DNA of 15,218 nt from an uncultured Porphyromonadaceae bacterium (lineage in GTDB: Bacteria > Bacteroidota > Bacteroidia > Bacteroidales > Muribaculaceae), in NCBI GenBank assembly GCA_947178655.1, contig CAMWZB010000003.1:1-15218 (forward strand), written 5' to 3'. The notes under the pieces were generated by a model, which was not told the DNA's origin, searched no databases, and saw only the letters and a list, made by a program, of their open reading frames with translations. Both the position numbers and the translations under genes were made by a program. Shown piece by piece: positions 6,610-14,311 of this stretch; the first letter of the stretch is position 1, and each line of letters starts with the position of its first letter.

Positions 6610-6879
6610 ATGGCACACGACTACGACCACATACGCGCGCTCATCAACGCAAACAGGCTCGATGAAGCCGCCGAAATCCTCGCAGCTCATCCGGCCTGCG
6701 AAAGTCCTGTAGCCCTGTATCTACAGGGACGCATCGAGTGGCGCCGGGGCAATCGCGGCCGCGCCATCAGTTGCTACGAGGCAGCAGTGGCCGCCGACCC
6801 GGAGTCAGAAGCCGCAGTGGCTCTCGAACAGGCCCGACAGATAATGGATTTCTTCAATACAGACCTTTACAATCCCTGA
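6610..6879 (+). CDS. Small TPR-like protein (89 aa)
   Basis: Short helical-repeat protein, probably a cytoplasmic interaction module. Residues about 1-74 read as two helix-turn-helix units of tetratricopeptide type: IRALINANRLDEAAEIL, then ALYLQGRIEWRRGNRGRAIS with CYEAAVAADPES closing the second unit. It ends in MDFFNTDLYNP; similar '(F/Y)-N-x-D-(L/M)-YN' tails occur in small Bacteroidales TPR proteins (from memory). The ATG at 6610 is preferred; a TTG 13 codons earlier falls inside the promoter box. Its last 13 bases overlap the 3' end of the convergent ligase gene, so the two transcripts must overlap antisense. The partner and role are unknown. Confidence 0.8.
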   Translation: MAHDYDHIRALINANRLDEAAEILAAHPACESPVALYLQGRIEWRRGNRGRAISCYEAAVAADPESEAAVALEQARQIMDFFNTDLYNP

Positions 6880-8366
6880 ATTTCGGCAGAGGCCGGGAGC
6901 TCAGCCTCCTTCATCTTCTGCGTCTTGGCCTGAAGATAGACGGCTGCGAAGGCCCATGAAACCTGTCCGAGACCGTTCATGTTGTTTATATTTCCGTTGC
7001 CGGTAAGACTCCAGAACATGCACGTGAGCATCACAGCCAGGAAATAGCCGCCATACTCCTCCTTACGCACCACCCACCACAGGCCGAAAAAGAAGAGATA
7101 GTGCGCAATCAGGCCTATGAATCCGGCATGGAGGAACACCTGTGCCGGCACACACTCCACCGCGATGGCCACTTCTTCGGCCAACTCTATATTGGAGTAC
7201 AGTTCATTGTCGATAACGTAAACCTCGATTTTAGTCTTCTCAGGATGCAGAAAGCCCAGACCGGTCCACTCCCGGTGTTCATGCTGTATAACCTCAAGTT
7301 TGGGCAGAAACTGAGCCATACGACCTGACCCGAATTCGGCCATATCGGCAGGATCGACCACATCGAACAGGTCGATGAACTGCTGGACAGTCGAGGCTAT
7401 GCGAAGAGGAGACTCGTAGACATCGTTCGCCTTCTTCGGAAGATTATAGTCTACAACGTAGAGCACAAAAAATCCCAGCACAGCAAAGAGTCCGTACTTC
7501 AGCAACTGCTTGAATGTGCCTGCAAAGATGGCGTAGAAGAACACCAGTCCGACTATTACTGTCATCGTTCGGGATGCGGCAAGCGCACCAAGGACCAGCA
7601 GCCACTGCCACTTGTTCAGTGTATAGTAGCGTGCCAGCGGATACACCATCAGCGACAGCAGAAAAAGCCCGATGGGATACTTGCGGTCGATATTGAAACT
7701 CAGCGGCGCCCAGTAGAACTCGGTGAACGACGACATATAGCCTCGCCAGGCATCCGTAGCAGGCATAAGTATATTGCCATACAGAACGAATGCGTCTATG
7801 ATGTAGAACGCGCAGATAATCAGGATATAAATTATCGAAACCCGGAAGAACGCCCGAATATCGAACTCCTTGCCTGCGAAGATGGCCACAGGCACAAGGA
7901 ACATGATGAAATACAGATACTCGCGCATCTGAAGCACCTGTATCTGCATCCTTTCACGAGAGAATAGTGCCATTATGAACAGCACCGCGGCGTAGCACAC
8001 ATATACTATCAGTGCCTTAGTGATGATCGGACGCTTGCGGAGCACAACCAGACACACCAGAGCCGCAGCCCCGACCATGTCGCTGTACCGGATGCCGAAG
8101 AGCTTACCCTGGGTCAGACCGTAGGAGCCTGCGAAGAGCAGAAGCATCATCATCAGATTGTAGCGGTCGTGGCGCCACGCATAGAGCATGCATGCCACCA
8201 CTCCGAGGAGGGCCGGATAGAACTGGAGTCCTACCAGAGCCATGCACAGGAGATACGTAAGCGGAAGCGCCACCTCCCGTTTTGTACAGCCTAATGGCTG
8301 CTTGACATAGGAGGCGGTACTTGTGCCGGAGCGGACGTCTGACGGGATGGCCGGAGCTGAAATCAT
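6867..8366 (-). CDS. O-antigen ligase/polymerase-like membrane protein (Wzy/WaaL type)
   Basis: Polytopic inner-membrane protein of 499 residues, about 10-12 hydrophobic segments, with a large hydrophilic loop between about residues 312 and 405 that contains the charged EHREWTGLGFLHPE stretch. This layout matches the O-antigen polymerase/ligase superfamily (Wzy_C, PF04932), which joins undecaprenyl-linked sugar repeats or transfers the finished chain. The first 30 residues are polar and poorly conserved-looking, so the true start could be a little later. However, the ATG at 8366 overlaps the Wzc stop as ATGA, which favours it. As the last gene of the operon with Wzc and the export lipoprotein, it is more likely a capsule/exopolysaccharide polymerase than a LOS ligase. 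The sequence alone cannot decide. Confidence 0.85.
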   Translation of the reverse strand: MISAPAIPSDVRSGTSTASYVKQPLGCTKREVALPLTYLLCMALVGLQFYPALLGVVACMLYAWRHDRYNLMMMLLLFAGSYGLTQGKLFGIRYSDMVGAAALVCLVVLRKRPIITKALIVYVCYAAVLFIMALFSRERMQIQVLQMREYLYFIMFLVPVAIFAGKEFDIRAFFRVSIIYILIICAFYIIDAFVLYGNILMPATDAWRGYMSSFTEFYWAPLSFNIDRKYPIGLFLLSLMVYPLARYYTLNKWQWLLVLGALAASRTMTVIVGLVFFYAIFAGTFKQLLKYGLFAVLGFFVLYVVDYNLPKKANDVYESPLRIASTVQQFIDLFDVVDPADMAEFGSGRMAQFLPKLEVIQHEHREWTGLGFLHPEKTKIEVYVIDNELYSNIELAEEVAIAVECVPAQVFLHAGFIGLIAHYLFFFGLWWVVRKEEYGGYFLAVMLTCMFWSLTGNGNINNMNGLGQVSWAFAAVYLQAKTQKMKEAELPASAEIQGL

Positions 8367-10654
8367 TTCTTACGTCCGTATCCGTAGGTCTTCTTGGCGG
8401 CAGTGCCGTTGACCACGATAGAGAGTTTCTTCAGACGCTGTTTGTGGTATATGTCGTTCACTATCTGAAGCTCATTGAGACTCGTGTAGTTGGCACGGCA
8501 GATGTATATCGATGCGTCGGCGACGCGGTCGAGCGTGAAGGTGTCACTCACCATACCCACGGGAGCCGTGTCGATGATGATGTAGTCGTACTGGCCGCGA
8601 AGCGTGGCGAAGAGATTATCCACGCGGCTCGATGTGAGGAGTTCGCCGGGGTTGGGCGGAACAGGACCTGCCACGATGAGGTCTACACCGCTGTGCATGA
8701 CATCGGGCACTATGATCTGCTCCAGCGAGATGGCCGACGATGCCAGATACTGGGTGAGGCCGAACTTCGGATGTATGTTCAGATAGTTGGCAAGCTGGGG
8801 ATTGCGGACGTCCATGCCCACCAGCAGCACCCGTTTCTTAAGCAGAGCCAGCGTAGCCGCCAGATTGATGGCGATGAACGACTTGCCCTCGCCTGACTGC
8901 GATGAGGTCAGAAGCACCACCTTGTCTTTCGGATCATTCAGGATGAAGAGCAGATTGCTGCGCATGAGCCTGAAGAGCTCTGCAGATGAGGTCACGCTGT
9001 CGGACGTCACTACAAGACTGTTTCCCGAATGGTCGACACACATCTCGCCGAGGATGGGCACATCGGTGATACGCTCCACTTCCTCGCGGGTCTCGAAGCG
9101 GTTGTGCACGAGCTTGCGAATATACAGATATATCGGCGGTATCATCAGGCCGAAGATGAAGCCTATCAGCAGGATGGCCAGGCGGCCCAGTCCGAGAGGC
9201 TTCTTGAGGGTGAATGCCTCGTCGACGGTCTGTCCCTTGGGATTGGCCGACGCTATCATCACGGCAGTCTCCTCGCGGCGCTGAAGCAGGAATACGAATA
9301 TCTCACGCTTGACGGCAAGGTCCCGTGCCAGCATGGCGAACTCACGCTGCTGACGCGGCATCTCCGACAGAGAGCCGGAAGCCTGGTCGAACTCGCGGGA
9401 GAGGTCACGCACCGTCACTGAGGCAGTCTCGAGCGCCTTTGCCACAGAGGTGGCGATGTTCTTGCGCATCAGATCGAGCTGCTCGGTGAGGTTGCGGTAC
9501 GTGGCGTTGTCCTTGCCGGCGCTTCCGGCAAGTTCTGCACGCTTGAGCAGCACATCGTTGTATGCTCCGATAGCCGACTGAAGCCCGGGATTGTCGGTGG
9601 ACATCGGCACAAGAGCGTAGGCGTTCTCGGGAAGGTTGATGAAGTCGAGCGTCATTCGGAGTATCTCCTCGTTCGTTCGCGCGGTGATAATCTCAGTCTC
9701 AAGCTGACCCTTCTTCTTTATGTTGTACTCGGCATCCAGAGCAAAGTCCACGATGCCGTTCCCTTGTTTGTACTTCTGCACTTCGGCTTCGGATACATTC
9801 AGCTCCTGAGCCACCTTGTCAAGACGGTCATCGATGAATTTGGCCGTCTTCTCGTTCTGCCGGCGATTCTCGTCCACACCACGCTTGTTGTACAGCTCTA
9901 TGATGGTATTGAGGATAGCCTTGCCGTAGTCGGGATTGGTGGTATTCATCGAAAGCGCGATGACGTTGCTGCGCTTGGATGCGATCTCGGCCACGACATC
10001 CTCGTCAAGATCCTCGGCTGCAGCGTCATAGCCGCATACCGATATATTACATTTAAGCGACTCGCCCTCGGGATAATACTCTGTTTTGGCGAAAGTGAAG
10101 TCACCCAGCGGAGTATTCACCGTACAGGGCAGCTTCATATCCTCCACATCGAGGACGGTCGAGCGCTCTATTTTACCTTTGATGTCGGCCAGTCCCTTCT
10201 TGTTCACCTTCACTTTGAAGTCGATAGCGGTCTTCAGGGTGTCAAGCATACCGGCCTGCGGAGTCACTTCAAGAGGATGCTCCGGAAAGTCGATGCGCGA
10301 AGCCAGAAAGTTGGTCTTGGTCTTGTAGGATATATTGAGATTGAGCTCTCGGGCCACATCACGGTATACCGTATGCGACGATATGATGAACACCTCGTCC
10401 TGTACATCGGCATCCGAGCCGAAGAGCATCGACATGGCACCGCCTATGGCATCGCCGCCGCCTGACGAGAGCGGGTCATTCTGCTGGATGAGCACGTTGG
10501 CCTTCACGGCGTACTCCCGGAGACGAAGTTTTCCATATGTGAACGCTATGGCTCCGCATACCACCAGTGATATCACAAAGAGATACCAGTTCTTGCGGTA
10601 CAGATTGAACAATCCGCGGAAATCTATGAAATCTGAGCCTGAATTATTATACAT
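8363..10654 (-). CDS. Wzc-like polysaccharide co-polymerase / BY-type tyrosine autokinase
   Basis: Controls chain length and export of capsule or exopolysaccharide from the inner membrane. It has 763 residues. An N-terminal Wzz domain begins with a membrane helix at about 23-43 and runs into a coiled-coil region (about 260-440). A PRQQREF motif follows at about 435-445, then a second membrane helix at about 490-512. The cytoplasmic kinase carries Walker A SSQSGEGKS (about 584-592), Walker A' LLVGMDVRNP (about 610-619) and Walker B DYIIIDTAPVG (about 690-700). The C-terminal tail KKTYGYGRKK has only two tyrosines (757, 759), fewer than many Wzc proteins. The start at 10654 is 15 bases after the export lipoprotein gene, and the stop overlaps the ligase start by four bases. 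All sequence features are intact, so I expect it to be active. Confidence 0.96.
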   Translation of the reverse strand: MYNNSGSDFIDFRGLFNLYRKNWYLFVISLVVCGAIAFTYGKLRLREYAVKANVLIQQNDPLSSGGGDAIGGAMSMLFGSDADVQDEVFIISSHTVYRDVARELNLNISYKTKTNFLASRIDFPEHPLEVTPQAGMLDTLKTAIDFKVKVNKKGLADIKGKIERSTVLDVEDMKLPCTVNTPLGDFTFAKTEYYPEGESLKCNISVCGYDAAAEDLDEDVVAEIASKRSNVIALSMNTTNPDYGKAILNTIIELYNKRGVDENRRQNEKTAKFIDDRLDKVAQELNVSEAEVQKYKQGNGIVDFALDAEYNIKKKGQLETEIITARTNEEILRMTLDFINLPENAYALVPMSTDNPGLQSAIGAYNDVLLKRAELAGSAGKDNATYRNLTEQLDLMRKNIATSVAKALETASVTVRDLSREFDQASGSLSEMPRQQREFAMLARDLAVKREIFVFLLQRREETAVMIASANPKGQTVDEAFTLKKPLGLGRLAILLIGFIFGLMIPPIYLYIRKLVHNRFETREEVERITDVPILGEMCVDHSGNSLVVTSDSVTSSAELFRLMRSNLLFILNDPKDKVVLLTSSQSGEGKSFIAINLAATLALLKKRVLLVGMDVRNPQLANYLNIHPKFGLTQYLASSAISLEQIIVPDVMHSGVDLIVAGPVPPNPGELLTSSRVDNLFATLRGQYDYIIIDTAPVGMVSDTFTLDRVADASIYICRANYTSLNELQIVNDIYHKQRLKKLSIVVNGTAAKKTYGYGRKK

Positions 10655-10669
10655 GGTACAGTGATATGG

Positions 10670-11470
10670 TTATCGGGTAAGAGCGATAATAAGCGATGCT
10701 ATGACAGAAACACCGCTGACGATTGTGGATACGACCGACAGCTTGAAGGCATTGTTCTGGTTATACTTCGAGTTAGCCTGACGGATGCTGTTGGGTGCCA
10801 CATATATGTAGTCGTTCTGGCGCACGTAGTAGTAAGGCGACGTGAGCACATCCGACGAGTTGAGGTCCAGGTGCGCGTATGTGCGCTTGCCGTTTTCCTC
10901 GCGTATGACAATCACATTGCGGCGCTCGCCGTACTCGGTGAGGTCTCCGGCCGCCGAAAGTGCGTCAAGCACAGACATCCGGTTGTCGGTGACTTTAATG
11001 CGCTGAGGGCTCTTGACTTCGCCGGCAACCGACACATAGAAATTAATCAGTGTCACCTGCACCAGAGGATCATTGATGTCAGACGACAGCTTCTGCGTAA
11101 GCATATCCTTGATTTGCTCGACATTGAGTCCGCCCACATGTATGGTGCCGAGTATGGGCATGACGATGTCGCCTTTGGAGTCGACCACATAGGTCTGGTA
11201 GCGCGGCGTCGTGGCAGTAGTCATGGCATCGCGCGAAGCAGGATTTGTGAACGGCAGATTATATTGGACGGCAGCCTCGGGGACCGGTGATGAAACACTT
11301 ATGAGAAGTTCGTCGTCAGGCTGTACCGTCGGAAGGTAGTCCATCACCGGAAGTGTGCCGGTCGCGGATTCCTCCAGATCTGTGAAGTATGGAAGTAACG
11401 TTTTTGAACTCGAACAGGATGCAAGAGCCATTACTAATACCAACGAGAGAACTATGGTCTTGAAGTTCAT
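10670..11470 (-). CDS. Wza-like polysaccharide export outer-membrane lipoprotein
   Basis: Outer-membrane export channel component. It starts with a lipoprotein signal: MNFKTIVLSLVLVMALASC, lipobox LASC with Cys19 as the lipidated residue. Residues about 45-140 form the polysaccharide export domain (PF02563-type: QPDDELLISVSS, then YVVDSKGDIVMPILGTIHV). An SLBB-like domain follows (about 148-215: VSVAGEVKSPQRIKV). The last 25 residues (about 242-266) are hydrophobic, consistent with one C-terminal membrane helix, as in many Bacteroidetes homologues, rather than Wza's amphipathic barrel helix. It is first in the operon with Wzc and the ligase. No perfect TAnnTTTG box is seen in the 70 bases before it; TATCTATG just ahead of the ATG is one mismatch off and badly placed. 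Confidence 0.94.
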   Translation of the reverse strand: MNFKTIVLSLVLVMALASCSSSKTLLPYFTDLEESATGTLPVMDYLPTVQPDDELLISVSSPVPEAAVQYNLPFTNPASRDAMTTATTPRYQTYVVDSKGDIVMPILGTIHVGGLNVEQIKDMLTQKLSSDINDPLVQVTLINFYVSVAGEVKSPQRIKVTDNRMSVLDALSAAGDLTEYGERRNVIVIREENGKRTYAHLDLNSSDVLTSPYYYVRQNDYIYVAPNSIRQANSKYNQNNAFKLSVVSTIVSGVSVIASLIIALTR

Positions 11471-11540
11471 ATCATAGATAGGATTGGTTCAACTTTCATT
11501 ATAACGGAATAACTCCTTACTTATTGTGTGACTCTGAGCC

Positions 11541-11909
11541 TCACCACATGTAGGTAAAGCCGACTTTTGCGACTTCTGCGGCTATAGGTGGCTGGGGCTT
11601 GAATATGGCGATGCGTCCGCCTGTGACGATGCGCATGCGCGATGTGATGGTACGGTAGATTCGATGCACGACATTTTCCAGCAAATCCGACGGTTCGGCC
11701 ATTTCGGCGCGGACTATTTCGATGACTGCGGCATAGTTCACCGTCAAATCAAGACGGTCAGTGTACATCGCCTCGGCAGCATCGAAGTACAGATCTATGT
11801 CGACCTCGAATGTATTGCCGACTTCGTTCTCCTGACGTAACACTCCGTGATAGGCGTAGATTTTCAGACCCTTGATTGATATATAGCTTGTTGTTTTCCT
11901 TGATGGCAT
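11541..11909 (-). CDS. folB: Dihydroneopterin aldolase
   Basis: Converts 7,8-dihydroneopterin to 6-hydroxymethyl-7,8-dihydropterin and glycolaldehyde in folate synthesis. The product is 122 residues, the family's usual length. It aligns well by eye with the Staphylococcus aureus enzyme: YHGVLRQENEVG (catalytic Glu27, equivalent to Glu22), DLLENV (Glu79, pterin-binding equivalent) and IFKPQPPI (Lys104, equivalent to Lys100). It lies 78 bases after rnr, on the same strand, with a hairpin between. The sequence TAGTTTTA upstream is one mismatch from the -7 consensus, so a separate weak promoter is possible. No other folate genes are in the window. Confidence 0.93.
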   Translation of the reverse strand: MPSRKTTSYISIKGLKIYAYHGVLRQENEVGNTFEVDIDLYFDAAEAMYTDRLDLTVNYAAVIEIVRAEMAEPSDLLENVVHRIYRTITSRMRIVTGGRIAIFKPQPPIAAEVAKVGFTYMW

Positions 11910-11943
11910 AGAATGAATGGAAAAGTGATAATGATAAAACTAC

Positions 11944-11981
11944 CGAATCGTCGCCGCCCTGCATTACTGCCGGGCGGCGAC
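11944..11981 (-). terminator. GC-rich hairpin terminator after rnr
   Basis: A perfect 10-bp inverted repeat, GTCGCCGCCC at 11950-11959 and GGGCGGCGAC at 11972-11981, encloses a 12-base loop. It begins 7 bases past the rnr stop. Downstream on the minus strand lies only a loose T cluster (GATTCGGTAGTTTTA), so it may attenuate rather than fully stop transcription into folB. Confidence 0.55.
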
Positions 11982-11987
11982 AAGGTG

Positions 11988-14225
11988 TCATCTGCGGCCT
12001 CTGCGCCGCTGTTTCTTGCCGGGACGCTCATATGACGGCTGGCGTGAGCCGCCTTTCTTCTGATGCGCCGTGAAAGTCTCGACTCCTCGCGGCGGATTTT
12101 TTTCATCCACCAGCACGAAATCGAGCTGCTTGCGCTGCAGATCAGCCCGAGCCACCTGCACCTGGATACGGTCGCCAAGCCTGTAGCGGTTGTTGTATTT
12201 GCGGCCCGTCAGACAGTAGTTCTTGTCATCGAAGTCGTAATAGTCGTCTGCGAGGTCGCGGATGGGAATGAGGCCCTCGCACTTATTGTCCTCAAGCTCG
12301 ACGTACAGTCCCCACTCGGTGACCCCGGATATGACTCCGGTATATACTTCGCCAAGGTGGTCGCCCATATACTCTACCTGCTTGTACTTGATGGACGCGC
12401 GCTCGGCACTGGCGGCAAGCTGCTCCATATCAGACGAATGCTTGCACTCGTCCTCGAGTTTTTCGAGGTTGACGGCGCGACCTCCGTTGAGATAGCGGTC
12501 AAGCAGACGGTGCACCATCATATCAGGATAGCGGCGGATGGGAGAGGTGAAGTGAGTGTAGTACTCGAACCCGAGTCCGTAGTGTCCGATGTTCTGCGTT
12601 GTATATATGGCTTTCGCCATGGTGCGGATAGCCAGTGTGGAGAGGAAGTTCTCCTCTCCTCGCCCCTTCACATCCACGAGCATCTTATTGAGCGAGCGGT
12701 TGATTTCAATAGGCTCGCCCTTAGTCTTGAGCTTATAACCGAACGCACGCGCCAGAGCTGCAAGATTGGCCAGACGCTCGGCGTCGGGCTGGTCGTGCAC
12801 ACGGTAGACAAATGCCTTGGCCTTGCGCCGTTTGGGCACGATTCCGATGGCGGCTGCCACTGTGCGGTTGGCCAGGAGCATGAATTCCTCGATAAGTTTG
12901 TTGGCGTCTTTCGACTCCTTGAAGTACACGGATGTGGGATGACCCTTATCGTCGATTTCGAAGCGGACCTCGACGCGGTCGAAGTCGACAGACCCGTTGT
13001 CATAACGCTGTTTGCGGAGTATCTTGGCAAGGCGGTCAAGAGCGAGAATCTCCTCGGCATAGTCGCCGCGTCCGGTCTCGATGACTTCCTGGGCCTCCTC
13101 ATAAGTGAAGCGGCGTACGCTACGGGTGACGGTGCGGACGATGCGCGAGTTCACGACTCTTGCCTGGGCGTCCATCTCGAATATGACAGAAAATGTGAGT
13201 TTGTCTTCGTCGGGACGCAGAGAGCAGATGCCATTGGACAGGTGTTCGGGGAGCATAGGTATGGTCCGGTCGACCAGATATACGCTGGTGGCGCGGTCCT
13301 TCGCCTCACGGTCGATGACTGATCCGGGCTTGACGTAATGGGTGACATCGGCTATGTGTACGCCTACCTCGACGTTGCCATTGGAGAGCTTTCTGAACGA
13401 CAGCGCATCATCGAAGTCCTTGGCGTCGCGCGGGTCAATGGTGAATGTGGTCACACCACGCATGTCCTCGCGGGCTGCCACGACCTCGTCAGTGATGCCT
13501 GCATCAATCTTGTCGGCGGCTTTCTCCACAACTTCAGGATAGCGGTACGGCAGTCCGAACTCCGCCAGGATGGCATGCATCTCGGCAGTATTGTCGCCGG
13601 TCCGTCCGAGTATGTCGACGACCTCGCCGGTAGGATTCTTAGCGTCCTCCGGCCAGTCGGTTATGCGCACGATGGCCTTGTCGCCGGAGACTCCTCCTTT
13701 GAGCCTGGCCCTGGGGATATATATATCGGCAGCGAGATAGCGCGAGTCAGTCTGGAGATACGCATAGTGCTTCTCCACCTTGAGTGTGCCGATGAAGGTC
13801 TGTTCTTTCTTCTCAATGATTGCGGTCACTTCGGCCTCGGCATCCTGCCCTTTTATGCGCGCCACTATCGACACCTGTACACGGTCACCGTTGAGCGCAT
13901 GCATTGACGCGCTGTCCGCCACGGCCACCTCGTCGCCGTCAGGCTCAAGGATGACACTGTTGCGGCCGTTGCTCCGGCGCACAAATATGCCTTCCGCCAC
14001 CACGGCACGTGTGGGCGACTTATACTTGCCTGGCGCAGTCTCGATGATTACTCCGTCGAACGCCAGTTCGGCAAGATACAGCGCCACGGTCCTCATCTCT
14101 TTTGGGGTATGACGTCCTATGGCTCCCGACACCTGCCGGTAGTTGAACGTGGCCGTGCCGGCTGCCGCTACGTATACATCGACGGCCGCACGGATATTTG
14201 AAGCCTTTTTATTTGATTTTGTCAT
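11988..14225 (-). CDS. rnr: Ribonuclease R
   Basis: 3'-to-5' exoribonuclease of the RNB/RNase II family that degrades structured RNA and helps mRNA turnover. The product is 745 residues, typical. The order is a winged-helix-like start, cold-shock OB domains (about 70-215), the RNB catalytic domain, an S1 domain (about 630-715: GEVYTGVISGVTEWGLYVEL), and a basic tail rich in Arg/Lys/Gly. The four Mg-binding aspartates are present in DPRDAKDFDDALSF (Asp264, Asp270, Asp272, Asp273). The RNase R calls rest on the S1 domain plus basic tail; RNase II is the alternative. The start at 14225 follows a long hairpin and T run only 13 bases upstream, so its expression may depend on read-through from gyrB or on a promoter inside the hairpin. 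Confidence 0.95.
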   Translation of the reverse strand: MTKSNKKASNIRAAVDVYVAAAGTATFNYRQVSGAIGRHTPKEMRTVALYLAELAFDGVIIETAPGKYKSPTRAVVAEGIFVRRSNGRNSVILEPDGDEVAVADSASMHALNGDRVQVSIVARIKGQDAEAEVTAIIEKKEQTFIGTLKVEKHYAYLQTDSRYLAADIYIPRARLKGGVSGDKAIVRITDWPEDAKNPTGEVVDILGRTGDNTAEMHAILAEFGLPYRYPEVVEKAADKIDAGITDEVVAAREDMRGVTTFTIDPRDAKDFDDALSFRKLSNGNVEVGVHIADVTHYVKPGSVIDREAKDRATSVYLVDRTIPMLPEHLSNGICSLRPDEDKLTFSVIFEMDAQARVVNSRIVRTVTRSVRRFTYEEAQEVIETGRGDYAEEILALDRLAKILRKQRYDNGSVDFDRVEVRFEIDDKGHPTSVYFKESKDANKLIEEFMLLANRTVAAAIGIVPKRRKAKAFVYRVHDQPDAERLANLAALARAFGYKLKTKGEPIEINRSLNKMLVDVKGRGEENFLSTLAIRTMAKAIYTTQNIGHYGLGFEYYTHFTSPIRRYPDMMVHRLLDRYLNGGRAVNLEKLEDECKHSSDMEQLAASAERASIKYKQVEYMGDHLGEVYTGVISGVTEWGLYVELEDNKCEGLIPIRDLADDYYDFDDKNYCLTGRKYNNRYRLGDRIQVQVARADLQRKQLDFVLVDEKNPPRGVETFTAHQKKGGSRQPSYERPGKKQRRRGRR

Positions 14226-14237
14226 AATGAGCGAAAG

Positions 14238-14298
14238 AAAAAATCACACCCGGTGTGCTGCGTACTATATTTTATATAGTCTAACACATCCGGGTGTG
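14238..14298 (-). terminator. Nested hairpin with T run between gyrB and rnr
   Basis: The outer arms are CACACCCGG (14245-14253) and CCGGGTGTG (14290-14298). The middle arms are TGTG (14254-14257) and CACA (14285-14288), and the inner arms ACTATAT (14264-14270) and ATATAGT (14274-14280) close on a TTT loop. On the minus strand the outer arm is followed by A then six T (14238-14243), the layout of an intrinsic terminator for gyrB. It ends only 13 bases before the rnr ATG, so it could also act as a leader structure. Confidence 0.7.
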
Positions 14299-14311
14299 CT
14301 ATGGTTTGCTA

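Noticed and set aside
9764..10465. Plus-strand open frame opposite Wzc
   Set aside because: Antisense to a strongly supported gene; no start signal or family resemblance.
11471..11540. Possible promoter for the polysaccharide operon (TATCTATG)
   Set aside because: One mismatch to the -7 box, too close to the ATG for a leader, and no -33 box at the right distance.
12063..13322. Long plus-strand open frame (419 codons) opposite rnr
   Set aside because: It lies wholly antisense to the well-supported RNase R gene and its translation shows no domain or motif; GC-rich codon bias makes such shadows common.
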